Assembly (NCBI RefSeq): GCF_900155945.1
Contig: NZ_FTMN01000009.1
Location: 124,001-188,000 of the forward strand
Source of the DNA: Marinobacterium stanieri
GTDB lineage: Bacteria > Pseudomonadota > Gammaproteobacteria > Pseudomonadales > Balneatricaceae
Reading direction: 5' to 3'
Length of the DNA: 64,000 bases
Part shown: piece after piece, positions 37,288-48,027 of the stretch
Layout of the letters: the number at the start of each line of letters is the position of its first letter
Numbering within the stretch: position 1 is the stretch's first letter
Position numbers and translations under genes: made by a program
The notes under the pieces: generated by a model
Database searches by the model: none
What the model was told of the DNA's origin: nothing
What the model saw: the letters and a program-made list of their open reading frames with translations, nothing else

Positions 37288-38763
37288 TTAACAAATATTC
37301 AGTTCGTCCCAGATCTCGTCGACCCGCGTTTTAACATCCGGGTCCATCTGGATGGGCTCGCCCCATTCGCGATCAGTCTCGCCCTGCCACTTGTTGGTGG
37401 CATCCATCCCCATTTTGGACCCCAAACCGGAGACCGGGGAGGCAAAATCGAGATAGTCGATCGGCGTATTGTCGATCATCACCGTATCCCGCTTGGGATC
37501 CATACGCGTGGTAATCGCCCATATAACATCCTGCCAATCGCGTGCGTTTACATCGTCATCACAGACTATGACAAACTTGGTGTACATGAATTGGCGCAGG
37601 AAAGACCAGACACCCAGCATCACGCGTTTGGCATGACCGGGGTACTGCTTCTTCATCGTCACCACCGCCATGCGGTAGGAACAGCCCTCTGGCGGCAGGT
37701 AGAAATCCACGATCTCGGGGAACTGCTTCTGCAGAATCGGCACGAACACTTCGTTCAGCGCGACGCCCAGCACTGCCGGTTCATCAGGCGGACGGCCGGT
37801 GTAGGTACTGTGATAGATGGCATCCTTGCGCCGCGTGATGCGCTCCACGGTAAACACCGGGAAACGATCCACCTCGTTGTAATAGCCGGTGTGATCGCCA
37901 AAAGGCCCCTCGTCCGCCATCTCGTCGGGGTCGATATAGCCTTCCAGAATAATCTCGGCACTGGCTGGCACCTGAAGGTCGTTGCCCAGACATTTGACCA
38001 CTTCCGTTTTGCCACCACGCAGGAGGCCGGCAAAGGCATACTCGGACAGAGTATCCGGCACCGGCGTCACCGCTCCGAGGATCGTGGCCGGGTCTGCACC
38101 CAGCGCCACCGACACCGGGAATTTTTCGCCCGGATGCGCCGCTTTCCACTCACGGAAATCCAGTGCTCCGCCACGGTGAGCCAGCCAGCGCATGATCAGC
38201 TTGTTGCGGCCGATCAGCTGCTGGCGGTAGATACCCAGATTCTGCCGCGACTTTTCCGGACCACGGGTGATCACCAGTGGCCAGGTGACCAGCGGACCGG
38301 CATCCCCGGGCCAGCAGGTCTGAATCGGAATGTGGTTCAGATCGACGTCGTCACCTTCGATCACCACTTCCTGACAGGGGGCCTTGCGTACCTGCTTGGG
38401 CCCCATATTGAGCACCTGCTTGTACAGCGGCAGCTTGTCCCAGGCATCTTTCATGCCCTTGGGCGGCTCAGGTTCTTTCAGCTGGGCCAGCAGTTTACCG
38501 ACATCACGCAGTGCCTTGACCGACTCTTCGCCCATGCCCAGCGCTACACGCTCGGGCGTGCCGAACAGGTTGCCCAGCACCGGCATGTCATATCCCTTGG
38601 GGTTCTCGAACAGCAGCGCCGGACCACCGGCCCTGAGGGTGCGATCACAGATTTCGGTCATTTCCAGCACCGGGTCTACCGGCATGCTGATCCGCTTCAG
38701 TTCGCCACGTGCTTCCAGCATCTGGATAAAATCACGCAGGTCCTTGTACTTGGGTGTCGACAT
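37288..38763 (-). CDS. ubiD: 4-hydroxy-3-polyprenylbenzoate decarboxylase UbiD
   Basis: Prenylated-FMN-dependent decarboxylase of ubiquinone synthesis. 491 residues, close to E. coli UbiD (497). [20 protein letters not shown] at the start, then [13 protein letters not shown], the catalytic acid region [23 protein letters not shown] (about 275-297) with the Glu-Arg-Glu type residues, and [21 protein letters not shown] near 405-425. Upstream of the Fre-like gene, downstream of rho. Confidence 0.96.
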   Translation of the reverse strand: MSTPKYKDLRDFIQMLEARGELKRISMPVDPVLEMTEICDRTLRAGGPALLFENPKGYDMPVLGNLFGTPERVALGMGEESVKALRDVGKLLAQLKEPEPPKGMKDAWDKLPLYKQVLNMGPKQVRKAPCQEVVIEGDDVDLNHIPIQTCWPGDAGPLVTWPLVITRGPEKSRQNLGIYRQQLIGRNKLIMRWLAHRGGALDFREWKAAHPGEKFPVSVALGADPATILGAVTPVPDTLSEYAFAGLLRGGKTEVVKCLGNDLQVPASAEIILEGYIDPDEMADEGPFGDHTGYYNEVDRFPVFTVERITRRKDAIYHSTYTGRPPDEPAVLGVALNEVFVPILQKQFPEIVDFYLPPEGCSYRMAVVTMKKQYPGHAKRVMLGVWSFLRQFMYTKFVIVCDDDVNARDWQDVIWAITTRMDPKRDTVMIDNTPIDYLDFASPVSGLGSKMGMDATNKWQGETDREWGEPIQMDPDVKTRVDEIWDELNIC

Positions 38764-38850
38764 GAGAAGGTTCGTTCCAGCCAGGCCGCCCTGAGGGCAA
38801 GAGGGTTTGAAGTTCGTTGCCGGCAGACCTGAAGCCAGCCGACAGATACA

Positions 38851-38880
38851 AAAAAGGGTAAGTGTGAGCTTACCCTTTTT
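38851..38880 (-). terminator. Terminator after rho
   Basis: AAAAAGGGTAAG (38851-38862) and CTTACCCTTTTT (38869-38880) pair over 12 bp; the minus strand ends in a five-T run. Separates rho from ubiD; it could also act on the plus strand, where nothing is encoded. Confidence 0.85.
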
Positions 38881-38916
38881 CTACCCGGTTCGGATCACCG
38901 CAGGGGTGACACCGGA

Positions 38917-40176
38917 TTACTTGCGCTTCATCGACAGGAAGAACTCGTCGTTGGTCTTGAAGTCCTTCAGCTTGTCGATGACAAACTCGGTCGCTGCCGT
39001 GTCTTCCATCGGATCCAGCAGCTTGCGCAGAATCCACATGCGCTGCAGCTCCTCTTCCGAGGTCAGCAGATCTTCACGACGCGTGCCGGAACGGCGGATG
39101 TTGATCGCCGGGAATACGCGCTTCTCGGCCACCTTGCGGTCCAGGTGCACTTCGGAGTTACCGGTACCCTTGAACTCCTCAAAGATCACTTCGTCCATCT
39201 TGGAGCCGGTGTCGACCAGCGCCGTAGCGATGATGGTCAGGCTGCCGCCCTCTTCGATGTTACGTGCCGCACCGAAGAAACGCTTGGGGCGTTCCAGTGC
39301 GTGCGCGTCCACACCACCGGTCAGTACCTTGCCGGACGACGGGATCACGGTGTTGTAGGCACGGGCCAGACGGGTGATGGAGTCGAGCAGGATCACCACA
39401 TCCTTCTTGTGCTCGGTAAGACGCTTGGCCTTTTCCAACACCATTTCCGCAACCTGCACGTGACGTGACGGCGGCTCATCGAAGGTCGACGCAACCACTT
39501 CGCCGCGCACGGTGCGCTGCATTTCGGTTACTTCCTCGGGACGCTCATCAATCAGCAGCACGATCAGGTAACACTCGGGGTTGTTACGGGTGATGCTGTT
39601 GGCGATGTTCTGCAGCATCAGCGTCTTACCCGCTTTCGGCGGCGACACGATCAGTGCGCGCTGGCCTTTACCCATCGGGCAGACCAGATCGATCACACGA
39701 GCGGTCAAATCCTCGGTACTGCCGTTACCGATCTCCATGCGCAGACGTTCCTGCGCAAACAGCGGTGTCAGGTTCTCGAACAGGATTTTGCTCTTCGCGT
39801 TTTCCGGACGGTCATAGTTGATCTCATTGACCTTCAGCAGCGCGAAGTAACGCTCGCCATCCTTCGGCGGACGAATCTTACCGGCAATGGTGTCACCGGT
39901 ACGCAGATTGAAGCGACGGATCTGACTGGGCGATACATAGATGTCGTCAGGGCCGGCCAGGTAGGAAGAATCGGCAGAGCGCAGAAAGCCGAAGCCATCC
40001 TGCAAAATTTCCAGTACGCCGTTGCCGTAGATGTCCTCACCGCTTTTGGCATGTCGCTTCAAGATCGCGAAGATGACATCCTGCTTGCGGGAGCGGGCCA
40101 TGTTGTCGAGGCCCATTTCGGTCGCGATTTCCAGGAGTTCCGGAACGCTTTTAAGTTTCAGTTCGGTAAGATTCAT
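38917..40176 (-). CDS. rho: Transcription termination factor Rho
   Basis: Hexameric RNA-dependent ATPase that ends transcription at Rho sites. 419 residues, same length as E. coli Rho. N-terminal Rho-N/CSD RNA-binding domain (about 1-130: [39 protein letters not shown]), then Walker [12 protein letters not shown] (about 178-188), Walker [16 protein letters not shown]-loop and R-loop. A 212-nt leader separates it from trxA; leader-based autoregulation is known in E. coli. Confidence 0.98.
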   Translation of the reverse strand: MNLTELKLKSVPELLEIATEMGLDNMARSRKQDVIFAILKRHAKSGEDIYGNGVLEILQDGFGFLRSADSSYLAGPDDIYVSPSQIRRFNLRTGDTIAGKIRPPKDGERYFALLKVNEINYDRPENAKSKILFENLTPLFAQERLRMEIGNGSTEDLTARVIDLVCPMGKGQRALIVSPPKAGKTLMLQNIANSITRNNPECYLIVLLIDERPEEVTEMQRTVRGEVVASTFDEPPSRHVQVAEMVLEKAKRLTEHKKDVVILLDSITRLARAYNTVIPSSGKVLTGGVDAHALERPKRFFGAARNIEEGGSLTIIATALVDTGSKMDEVIFEEFKGTGNSEVHLDRKVAEKRVFPAINIRRSGTRREDLLTSEEELQRMWILRKLLDPMEDTAATEFVIDKLKDFKTNDEFFLSMKRK

Positions 40177-40307
40177 AGTTTTCAGGAAGCAGCCACAGCT
40201 GGCTGGTTACGGATGGTAACCGGACGGTTAGTCGGAAGAATGTAATAAAGGTTCAGGTACTGCAATTGGAGCCCTGGCAATGGCACGCCGGGCCGATAAG
40301 TAAAGCT

Positions 40308-40337
40308 ACTATAAAAGGTAACCTGGGGGCTGTCCAG
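40308..40337 (-). promoter_or_regulatory. Candidate rho promoter
   Basis: Minus strand CTGGAC, 18-nt spacer, TATAGT (-10 at 40313-40308), giving a rho leader of about 125 nt. The -35 match is weak. Confidence 0.45.
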
Positions 40338-40348
40338 CGCCACAACGA

Positions 40349-40374
40349 AAAACGCAGCCCTGAGGCTGCGTTTT
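40349..40374 (-). terminator. trxA terminator
   Basis: AAAACGCAGCC-CTGA-GGCTGCGTTTT, 11-bp perfect stem, 15 nt after the trxA stop, with a T-run on the minus strand. Confidence 0.85.
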
Positions 40375-40388
40375 AACGGTATAGACGC

Positions 40389-40715
40389 TTAGAGGTTCGC
40401 GTCGATGAAGGCGGCCAGCTGAGATTTGGACAGCGCGCCTACTTTGGTCGCTTCAACGTTACCACCCTTGAACAGCATCAGCGTGGGGATACCACGGATA
40501 CCGAATTTGGGCGGAGTTTCGTTGTTCTCGTCAATGTTCAGCTTGCAGACCTTGAGCTTGCCATCGTATTCCTTGGCAATCTCTTCCAGCACCGGGGCGA
40601 TCATCTTGCAGGGTCCGCACCACTCGGCCCAGTAGTCTACCAGTACGGCGCCATCAGCCTTGAGCACGTCATCCTCGAAAGAGGCATCAGTTACATTGAC
40701 GATATTTTCACTCAT
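40389..40715 (-). CDS. trxA: Thioredoxin 1
   Basis: General dithiol reductant. 108 residues from the ATG ([16 protein letters not shown]), with GGAG 9 nt upstream; the frame is open 54 nt further but without family sequence. Active site [12 protein letters not shown] at about 30-41 and the cis-Pro in [10 protein letters not shown]. Lies upstream of rho and divergent from ppx, the usual ppx/trxA/rho neighbourhood of Pseudomonas and relatives. Confidence 0.98.
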   Translation of the reverse strand: MSENIVNVTDASFEDDVLKADGAVLVDYWAEWCGPCKMIAPVLEEIAKEYDGKLKVCKLNIDENNETPPKFGIRGIPTLMLFKGGNVEATKVGALSKSQLAAFIDANL

Positions 40716-40910
40716 GAATAGATTCTCCAGTGCACCAGGTGCGTTAGAAACAGTGGTCGATGATAACACCTGCTACGAATGACTGCCAAATTCGGTCCTT
40801 TTTTGCTCATTCAAGAGAGCCTTGTCATGAAAAAAGGTAGCGCCGGACCTGCTATTACCGGTATTTTTTAGGGTCATATTGCGTTTGCCCGAGATTGAGG
40901 ATACCGCTTG

Positions 40911-42431
40911 ATGCATGCTCAGGATCCATCCGTCGTTCCCGCTGCCGAAGCGCCACTGCTGGCCGCCATCGACCTGGGATCGAACAGTTTTCACATCATT
41001 GTCTCACGCCTGTTCGCCGGCGAACTGACGACGCTGGATGTGCTTTCGGACAAGGTACAACTGGCCGCCGGGTTGGATGAGGAAGATAACCTGACCGAAG
41101 CCGCAATCGAGCGCGGTATCGACTGCCTCAGCCGTTTCGCCCAGCGGGTACAGGCCCTGCCGCGCCAATCGATTCGTGTCGTCGGCACCAATGCACTGCG
41201 CCAGGCGCAGAATCGGGATCAGTTTATCGAACGTGCCGAAGCACTTCTGGGTACCCGGGTGGAAGTGATCGCCGGTCGCGAAGAAGCCCGCTTGATCTAT
41301 CTTGGCGTGGCACACACACAAGCGGATGACACCGGGCGCCGCCTGGTCATCGATATCGGTGGCGGCAGTACCGAATTCATTATCGGCGAACGCTTCGAGC
41401 CCCGTGTCTGCGAAAGCCTGCATATGGGCTGTGTCAGCTACACCGACCAGTTTTTTGCCGATGGCCAGATTACCGCCAGCGCCATGCACAAGGCCCGCAC
41501 CGCCGCCATGCAGGAACTGCTGTCCATCCGCCGTGACTACCGCCGCCTGGGCTGGAACAGCAGCGTGGGTGCTTCGGGCACCGTCAAGGCAGCGCGTCAG
41601 GCCTGCCTGTCGCTGGGCTTCAGCACCGAATTCATTACGCGCGACGCGCTGAAGAAACTCTGTGATTACCTGATTCAGCAGGGTCACAGCGACAAGCTGG
41701 ATATAGAAGGCATCAAACCGGAGCGACGCGCCGTTTTACCGGCAGGCGTGGCCATCCTCAGCGCCATTTTCGAGTCGCTGGACGTGGAAGCCATGAGCTT
41801 CTCCGACGGCGCTCTGCGTGAAGGCGTCCTCTATGACATGGCGGGTCGGCTGCGTCACGAAGATGTGCGTGAGCGCACCATCAACGCGCTGGCCAAACGC
41901 TATCACGTGGACCGCAAACAGGCGTCTCGGGTCGAAGCGACCGCCTTGATCGCACTGGCACAGGTCAAGGATGCCTGGCAGCTCAAAAGCAGCGATTATC
42001 AGGAGATGCTGAGCTGGGCAGCGCGAAGTCACGAAATCGGCCTGGCCGTTGCGCACAGCCAATTCCACAAGCACAGTGCCTACCTGCTGCAACACTCCGA
42101 CCTGCCCGGCTTTACCCAGCAGGAACAACAGCTGCTGGCTTTCCTGGTGCGCGGCCACCGCCGCAAGTTCGCCAAAGAAGAGTACCGCCAGCTGGCTGCC
42201 GGCCTGCGCGAGCCCTATCGCTACCTGTGCCTGCTGCTGCGTCTTTCCGTGATCATGCACCGCAGCCGCAGCACAGCGCGCCTGCCCGCCTTTGAACTGA
42301 ATGTGGATGGCAGCAAAATCGAACTGAGCTTCCCCGACGGCTGGCTCGATCACCACCCGCTGACGCGGGCCGACCTGGAGCAGGAAGCCACCTACCTGCG
42401 CAATATCGACTTCAAACTGAAACTCAGCTGA
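40911..42431 (+). CDS. ppx: Exopolyphosphatase
   Basis: Processively hydrolyses polyphosphate; the same family cleaves pppGpp. 506 residues from ATG (an in-frame TTG three bases earlier is possible; GAGG lies 10 or 7 nt away respectively). ASKHA motifs: AAIDLGSNSFHIIV (about 20-33), VVGTNALRQAQNRDQF, AGREEARLIYLGVAHTQ, and VIDIGGGSTEFIIGE (about 146-160). The C-terminal HD-like helical domain is complete. Its TGA overlaps the next gene's ATG. Confidence 0.95.
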   Translation: MHAQDPSVVPAAEAPLLAAIDLGSNSFHIIVSRLFAGELTTLDVLSDKVQLAAGLDEEDNLTEAAIERGIDCLSRFAQRVQALPRQSIRVVGTNALRQAQNRDQFIERAEALLGTRVEVIAGREEARLIYLGVAHTQADDTGRRLVIDIGGGSTEFIIGERFEPRVCESLHMGCVSYTDQFFADGQITASAMHKARTAAMQELLSIRRDYRRLGWNSSVGASGTVKAARQACLSLGFSTEFITRDALKKLCDYLIQQGHSDKLDIEGIKPERRAVLPAGVAILSAIFESLDVEAMSFSDGALREGVLYDMAGRLRHEDVRERTINALAKRYHVDRKQASRVEATALIALAQVKDAWQLKSSDYQEMLSWAARSHEIGLAVAHSQFHKHSAYLLQHSDLPGFTQQEQQLLAFLVRGHRRKFAKEEYRQLAAGLREPYRYLCLLLRLSVIMHRSRSTARLPAFELNVDGSKIELSFPDGWLDHHPLTRADLEQEATYLRNIDFKLKLS

Positions 42432-43393
42432 TGCCCAGCGCACTGATACGCAGCTGTCGCGAAATTCTCGCGGACAGCTGGAAGGTCATTGTCACCCTGT
42501 TTCGCATCATGGTCCCCGCCATCCTGGTGGTCAAAGTCCTGACAGAACTGGGCGCGGCCCAGATACTGGGTCAGGTGTTTGCACCCGTGATGGGCTGGAT
42601 GGGCCTGCCTCCTGAAGCCGGCCTGATCTGGGCCAGTGCCATGTTGACCAACATCTACACCGGCGTGGTGATCTTTTTTTCCACTGCCGGCACCGATGGC
42701 TGGACGCTGGCCCAGGTCACCATTCTCGGTACCCTGCTGTTGAGTGCCCATAACCTGCCGGTGGAGCTGCGAGTGGCCCAGAAAGCCGGCTGCCGACTGT
42801 GGCCCCAGCTGCTGATGCGTGTTGGCGGCGGCCTTTTGTTCGGCATCATTCTGCACCACAGTTACCAGCTCAGTGGCAGCCTTCAGATGGTGGAGCCGGT
42901 CCCCTGGACGCTCAGCACTGAGAAGGATGACTGGCTCAGCTGGAGCCTGTCCCAGCTTGAAATGCTGGCCTGGACCGCATTGGTGATCGTATTACTGCTC
43001 ACCTCCCTGCGCATACTGCGCCTGATCGGCGTAGAGCGCCTGCTGGAGTGGCTGCTGCGTCCATTGCTGAAGCTGATCGGCATCGCGCCCTCGGCCCTGT
43101 CGATCACTCTGATCGGCATGACGCTGGGGCTGGCCTATGGTGGCGGGCTGTTGATTCGGGAAGCGGAACGGGGCGATATAGAACCGGCTGACATCTTCTG
43201 TTCCATCAGTCTGCTGGGCCTGTGTCACAGTCTGATTGAGGATACCCTGCTGGTCATGCTGATCGGCGCCGACCTGAGCGGTATTCTCTGGGCCCGTATT
43301 GTCTTTGCCCTGGTGATCATCGGGCTGCTCAGCCGTCTGATGCGCCGCATGTCTAGCCAGCGCTGGCTGGTACGTTCTGTCGCTCAACCCTGA
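42431..43393 (+). CDS. Nucleoside-recognition domain membrane protein
   Basis: 320 residues with about eight transmembrane helices and two Gate/nucleoside-recognition domains (about 15-130 and 195-300; ILVVKVLTELGAAQILGQVFAPVMGW, SITLIGMTLGLAYGGGLLI). Related to spore maturation protein SpmA/B and YjiH-type proteins in other phyla. Translationally coupled to ppx (TGATG). No transport substrate is established for the family. Confidence 0.88.
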   Translation: MPSALIRSCREILADSWKVIVTLFRIMVPAILVVKVLTELGAAQILGQVFAPVMGWMGLPPEAGLIWASAMLTNIYTGVVIFFSTAGTDGWTLAQVTILGTLLLSAHNLPVELRVAQKAGCRLWPQLLMRVGGGLLFGIILHHSYQLSGSLQMVEPVPWTLSTEKDDWLSWSLSQLEMLAWTALVIVLLLTSLRILRLIGVERLLEWLLRPLLKLIGIAPSALSITLIGMTLGLAYGGGLLIREAERGDIEPADIFCSISLLGLCHSLIEDTLLVMLIGADLSGILWARIVFALVIIGLLSRLMRRMSSQRWLVRSVAQP

Positions 43394-43439
43394 GCCGCCG
43401 GGCTGAATTTCTTCTCGGCTTTCACCAGAGCCACAAACA

Positions 43440-43467
43440 AAAACGCCCTGCATCAGCAGGGCGTTTT
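43440..43467. terminator. Bidirectional terminator before pckA 3' end
   Basis: AAAACGCCCTGC-ATCA-GCAGGGCGTTTT: a perfect 12-bp stem between convergent genes, with A/T runs on both flanks. Confidence 0.9.
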
Positions 43468-43490
43468 CAGATCAGGAGCCAAGGCCGAAA

Positions 43491-45038
43491 TCAGACTTTC
43501 GGGCCGGCCGCCAGGATCTCTTCAGATACACCGTCGAACTTGGTGAAGTTGGTGACGAACTGCTTCGCCAGATCAGCCGCAGCTGCATCGTAGGCAGCCT
43601 TGTCAGCCCAGGTTTCACGCGGGTTCAGCAGTTTGCCGTCAACGCCCGGTACTTCAGTCGGTACCGCCAGGTTGATGCCATCCAGCTGTTCAGTGTTGCA
43701 ATCTTTCAGCGCACCGCTCTGGATGGCGCTGATAATGGCACGTGTAGTCGGAATGCTGAAACGCTCGCCGGTACCGTAAGAACCACCGGTCCAGCCAGTG
43801 TTAACCAGGTAGACACGAGAGCCGTACTCTTCGATACGCTTCATCAGCAGTTCGGCATAAACGTGTGCCGGACGCGGGAAGAAAGGTGCGCCGAAGCAAG
43901 TGGAGAAAGTGGACTTGATGCCACCACCGGAACCCATTTCGGTAGAACCAACCAGCGCGGTGTAACCGGACAGGAAGTGGTATGCAGCCGCTTCCTTGCT
44001 CAGCACGGATACCGGCGGCAGTACGCCGGTCAGGTCGCAGGTCAGGAAGACGATGGAATCCGGCTCGTCACCCATGTTGGTGGCAGAGCGCTTCTCAACG
44101 TGATCCAGCGGGTAGGCACAACGACCGTTCTCGGTCAGAGAGGTATCGTTGTAGTCCGCCTTGCGCTTGTCATCCAGAGTAACGTTCTCGACGATAGCGC
44201 CGAAACGGATCGCATCCCAGATGATCGGCTCATTCTTCTTGCTCAGGTTGATGGTCTTGGCATAGCAACCACCTTCCAGGTTGAAGACAACGCCCTTGCC
44301 CCAGCCATGCTCGTCGTCACCGATCAGGTAACGCTCAGGGTCAGCAGACAGGGTGGTCTTGCCGGTACCGGACAGACCGAAGAACAAAGTGGTGGAACCG
44401 TCTTCGCCAATGTTGGCGGAGCAGTGCATCGGCAGCACGTCTTTTTCCGGCAGCAGGAAGTTCTGCACGGAGAACATTGCCTTCTTCATTTCACCGGCGT
44501 AACGCATGCCGGCGATCAGTACCTTGCGCTTGGCAAAGTTGAGGATGACGCAGCCATCGGAGTTGGTGCCATCACGCTCAGGCTCACACTGGAAGCCGGC
44601 AGCGTTGATGATCTGCCACTCTTCCTTACCCTTGGGGTTGTACTCATGCGGACGGATAAACAGGTTCTGACCAAAGAGGTTCTGCCACGCTGTCTCGGTG
44701 GTCATGCTCACCGCGAGGTAGTGGTTATGATCGGAACCCACGTGTACGTTGGATACGTAATGTTCCTTGTCCGCCAGATATTCTTCTACACGCGCCCAGA
44801 GGGCATCAAACTTGTCGGCATCGAACGGACGGTTGATGTTGCCCCACTCGATGGCGTCAGCCGTGCTCGGCTCTTCCACGATGAAGCGGTCCATCGGCGA
44901 GCGGCCAGTGCGCTGCCCGGTGGTGACAACCAGTGCTCCGGTGTCGGCCAGGACACCTTCGTTACGCGAGATCGCATTCTCAACCAGCTCGGCCGGGGTC
45001 AGATTCACGTGTACGCTATTGACGGTTTCTTTGGTCAT
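43491..45038 (-). CDS. pckA: Phosphoenolpyruvate carboxykinase (ATP)
   Basis: Makes PEP from oxaloacetate and ATP, the gluconeogenic entry for organic acids such as the C4-dicarboxylates taken up by the TRAP locus in this window. 515 residues from [12 protein letters not shown] (AAGGGA 9 nt upstream); the open frame extends 45 nt further. P-loop [11 protein letters not shown] at about 228-238, preceded by the Lys/His metal-binding region [26 protein letters not shown] near 420-434. The leader of about 190 nt may hold its promoter (TAATAT near 45138). Confidence 0.97.
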   Translation of the reverse strand: MTKETVNSVHVNLTPAELVENAISRNEGVLADTGALVVTTGQRTGRSPMDRFIVEEPSTADAIEWGNINRPFDADKFDALWARVEEYLADKEHYVSNVHVGSDHNHYLAVSMTTETAWQNLFGQNLFIRPHEYNPKGKEEWQIINAAGFQCEPERDGTNSDGCVILNFAKRKVLIAGMRYAGEMKKAMFSVQNFLLPEKDVLPMHCSANIGEDGSTTLFFGLSGTGKTTLSADPERYLIGDDEHGWGKGVVFNLEGGCYAKTINLSKKNEPIIWDAIRFGAIVENVTLDDKRKADYNDTSLTENGRCAYPLDHVEKRSATNMGDEPDSIVFLTCDLTGVLPPVSVLSKEAAAYHFLSGYTALVGSTEMGSGGGIKSTFSTCFGAPFFPRPAHVYAELLMKRIEEYGSRVYLVNTGWTGGSYGTGERFSIPTTRAIISAIQSGALKDCNTEQLDGINLAVPTEVPGVDGKLLNPRETWADKAAYDAAAADLAKQFVTNFTKFDGVSEEILAAGPKV

Positions 45039-45230
45039 TACTGGATTCCCTTGGCTGTTCGCCAAACTATTACCTGAAAGCAAAAAGGCACCTGCGTTCG
45101 GGTTAACGCAGTTCGGGTCAATTTTGGGGGCATATTATTGCACAAAACGGGCCGTAATGGGACCGTTCGGCCCCACCGCATTCAAAATAGGAATTATTCG
45201 CAAGCTGCAACTATCTAAGCTGCTGATTCC

Positions 45231-46106
45231 TCAATGCATACGACCTTCCTGGTCCAAATATCCGGGCTCGCTGAACAGGGCACGAATATCAGTTTCATCA
45301 AAATGATACTGCTGATTACAGAACTGGCAGCCCACATCAATCAGGCCATTCTGTTCTTCCAGAATATCCAGCAATTCGTCTTCGGTCATGAACTTCAGCG
45401 CCTCGGCACTGCGCTCACGGGAACAGTCACATTGGAACACCAATGGCTGAGGTTCATACAGACGGCAGGTTTCCTCGTGGAACAGGCGGAACAGCAGGGC
45501 TTCGTTATCCAGGTTCAGCAACTCGTCATCGCTGAGAGTGGATGCCAGCATGCTGACACGGGACCAGTCTTCGTCACCGGTTTCCTCTGCCGGCAACACC
45601 TGCAGCATCAGACCAGCAGCACGGTTGCCATCCGCGGTCAGCTGGATAGATGTACCCAACTGCTCGGACTGTTCAAAATAGGCCTGCAGACAGCCCGCCA
45701 GGGTAGCTTCTTCCAGCGGCACCACGCCCTGGTAACGCTGTCCCTGTTCTGGCTCTATGGTCAGGGCAATGCGCCCTTTTTTCAGCAGCTCGTTAAATGC
45801 CAGCGATTCATCCACCTCGCCTTCATAACGCGCGATGGCACGCAGGTGCTGGTGGTGATTACACTCGGCCATCAGCAGCGATACATTACCTTCACCCTGC
45901 GCCTGCAATAACAGACGGCCTTCGAACTTGAGCGTGATGCTGAGCAGGCTGACTGCAGCCAGCATTTCCCCCAGCAGCCGCTGCAGGACCGGCGGATAAT
46001 CATGACGGGCCAGCACTTCCTGGTAGCTGGCGTCCAGGCCGGCGACTACGCCGCGGACGTCGATCTGTTCAAAAAGGATGCGCTGAATCTGGTCGGGGTT
46101 GCTCAT
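45231..46106 (-). CDS. hslO: Redox-regulated chaperone Hsp33
   Basis: Chaperone activated by oxidation of a zinc-bound Cys4 centre. 291 residues from MSNPDQIQRILFEQ; an ATG 12 nt earlier is possible. The C-terminal switch has CDC (FQCDCSRERS) and CxxC (VGCQFCNQQYHF) as expected. DVRGVVAGLDASYQEVLARHDYPP near the start is typical. Belongs to the yrfG-hslR-hslO cluster, next to pckA as in E. coli. Confidence 0.96.
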   Translation of the reverse strand: MSNPDQIQRILFEQIDVRGVVAGLDASYQEVLARHDYPPVLQRLLGEMLAAVSLLSITLKFEGRLLLQAQGEGNVSLLMAECNHHQHLRAIARYEGEVDESLAFNELLKKGRIALTIEPEQGQRYQGVVPLEEATLAGCLQAYFEQSEQLGTSIQLTADGNRAAGLMLQVLPAEETGDEDWSRVSMLASTLSDDELLNLDNEALLFRLFHEETCRLYEPQPLVFQCDCSRERSAEALKFMTEDELLDILEEQNGLIDVGCQFCNQQYHFDETDIRALFSEPGYLDQEGRMH

Positions 46107-46247
46107 GCAGGTTTCCACAGGTGTTGAGCCTGGCCGGATTGCCAGGGTTTTACTGAAAAGGGTATTGCTTAAAATCTATACGCCTATTTTATCTGAACAG
46201 AGCTTTGTCTGAACAGGGCTCGATCACCCTGCCCTGACAGCAACCGG

Positions 46248-46661
46248 TTAATCCCAGCTGCCCTTGATGCGCAAGAGTTCACGACGACTCTTCTTGTTGG
46301 GTCGATGATCAGGTGCACTGCCCTGAGTCTTGCGCGCCATGGCACGTTCTTCACGGGCGCGCTGACTGTCTTCGGTTTCACGATACAGCAGCTGGGCTTC
46401 ACTGGCGCCCTTGCGTTGATCAGACAGCGCCAGCACTTCGACGGTCTTTTCCTCAAAACCCTGGCGCACACGGATCAAGGCGCCCAGTTCTACAGCCTTG
46501 CTGCACTTGGTACGCTGCCCGTCATAGTGCACCTTGCCACCTTCAATCATCTGTTTCGCCAGTGCGCGGGTCTTGTAGAAACGCGCCGCCCAGAGCCACT
46601 TGTCCAGACGCACACTTTTACTGTCCTGTTCTTTCTGTGCCTGCTTGTGTCCATGGCTCAT
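46248..46661 (-). CDS. hslR: Heat-shock protein Hsp15
   Basis: Binds free 50S subunits carrying nascent chains and helps recycle them. 137 residues. S4 RNA-binding domain at about 17-75 (SVRLDKWLWAARFYKTRALAKQMIEGGKV) with a basic C-terminal tail. Its ATG overlaps the yrfG stop by 4 nt, so they are coupled. Confidence 0.94.
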   Translation of the reverse strand: MSHGHKQAQKEQDSKSVRLDKWLWAARFYKTRALAKQMIEGGKVHYDGQRTKCSKAVELGALIRVRQGFEEKTVEVLALSDQRKGASEAQLLYRETEDSQRAREERAMARKTQGSAPDHRPNKKSRRELLRIKGSWD

Positions 46662-47314
46662 AGGGCTGCAATGACCTCACTGAAATCGTTGGTGGCCGGA
46701 TATTCATCAATCTGGCGTTCGGGCTGGGTAGAGTCCGGCTGGGTGATCGACAACAGATGCGCAATCCCGTAGCGCCGCGCCGAGGCCAATACCGCCAGGC
46801 TGTCATCCACCAGCAGCGTGCGGGCCGGATCAAAGGGCTCCACTTCCTGCAGCGCCTGCCAGAACGCCTGTTCTTCCTTGGGGTAGCCAAAGTCATGGGA
46901 ACAAACCACCAGATCCACATGGGTATCAATGGCTGTGACCTCCACCTTGAGCGCCAGACTGTCACGGTGGGCATTGGTGGCGATGAGGGTACGGCGACCA
47001 CTGGCTCTCAAGGCATGCAAAAATGCCTTGGCGCCCGGACGAAAACCGATGCGATCCATGATTTCACGCTTCAGGAGGGCGATGGGCAGGTTGAGCTGCT
47101 CGGTCCAGAAGTCCAGGCAGTACCAGCTCAAGGCGCCTTGCTCCTGGCGCAGACGCTCGTGAAGCCAGGCCCGTGCCGGCTCCAGCTCAAGGCCATGGTG
47201 CTGGGCATAACGCTCGGGCAACAGCTCCAGCCAGAAGTGGGAATCGAAGTGAAGATCAAGCAGTGTACCGTCCATATCCAGCAGGACCGTATCTATGGCT
47301 TGCCAATCAAGCAT
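46658..47314 (-). CDS. yrfG: GMP/IMP nucleotidase YrfG
   Basis: HAD-superfamily 5'-nucleotidase; the E. coli enzyme acts on GMP and IMP. 218 residues. Motif I VLLDMDGTLLDLHFDSHFW at about 11-29, motif II LIATNAHR, motif III Lys in YPKEEQAFW, motif IV LLVDDSLAVLASA. First gene of yrfG-hslR-hslO; divergent from nudE, as in enterobacteria. Confidence 0.94.
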   Translation of the reverse strand: MLDWQAIDTVLLDMDGTLLDLHFDSHFWLELLPERYAQHHGLELEPARAWLHERLRQEQGALSWYCLDFWTEQLNLPIALLKREIMDRIGFRPGAKAFLHALRASGRRTLIATNAHRDSLALKVEVTAIDTHVDLVVCSHDFGYPKEEQAFWQALQEVEPFDPARTLLVDDSLAVLASARRYGIAHLLSITQPDSTQPERQIDEYPATNDFSEVIAAL

Positions 47315-47362
47315 ATTCAGTGAACACTCTGAGGGCTAACAACAGTTTCCGGATATATCAGT

Positions 47363-47911
47363 ATGACCGCCAAGCCCGAAATTTTGAAGCTGTCCAAAGT
47401 CGCCAACAGCCGGCTGTTTTACATCGAAGCCATGGAGTTGCGTTTCAGCAACGGCGTTGAACGCCAGTATGAGCGTCTGCGAACAGGCCGCCAGGGCGCC
47501 GTCATGATCGTGGCCATCAACGGCCGTGACGAGGTTCTGCTGATCCGCGAATATGCGGCCGGACTGGAAGAATATGTACTGACCCTGCCCAAAGGGTTGA
47601 TCGACCCGGGCGAAGACGCAGCCACCGCAGCCAATCGCGAGCTGCAGGAAGAAGCCGGCTTCGGCGCGCGCGAAGTCTCCCATGTGCGCCAACTGACCGC
47701 CGCGCCCAACTACATGGGACACCGTCTTGAAGTCATGCTGGCCCGCGACCTCTACCCCAGCAAGCTGGAGGGCGACGAACCCGAACCGCTGGAAGTCATA
47801 CCCTGGCCACTCAGCAAGTTGCCGGAACTGTTCGAGCGCGAAGAGTTTTCCGAGGGCCGGGCCATCGCAGCCCTGTGCCTGGTACAACAGCGTCTGGCCA
47901 AAACAGACTGA
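47363..47911 (+). CDS. nudE: ADP-sugar/ADP-compound pyrophosphatase NudE
   Basis: Nudix enzyme that hydrolyses ADP-ribose, NADH and related compounds. 182 residues. Nudix box GLIDPGEDAATAANRELQEEAGF at about 73-95 is complete. LIREYAAGLEEYVLTLPKG just before it is typical of NudE. Position beside yrfG-hslRO matches E. coli. Confidence 0.94.
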   Translation: MTAKPEILKLSKVANSRLFYIEAMELRFSNGVERQYERLRTGRQGAVMIVAINGRDEVLLIREYAAGLEEYVLTLPKGLIDPGEDAATAANRELQEEAGFGAREVSHVRQLTAAPNYMGHRLEVMLARDLYPSKLEGDEPEPLEVIPWPLSKLPELFEREEFSEGRAIAALCLVQQRLAKTD

Positions 47912-48027
47912 CCCTTGTTTTTTGTGTTTGCGCCCATATGAACTCTGTATCAGGTGATCTGATATACCGTTTCGATTGCACCTGATGCCCGCACAAACTG
48001 TGTCATGATAATGCCGAACATCGGTGC

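Noticed and set aside
37282..38832. 516-codon open frame on the plus strand across ubiD
   Set aside because: Mirror of ubiD codons; no recognisable domain, and UbiD on the minus strand is full length.
43863..45077. 404-codon plus-strand frame across pckA
   Set aside because: Antisense shadow of the complete pckA gene.
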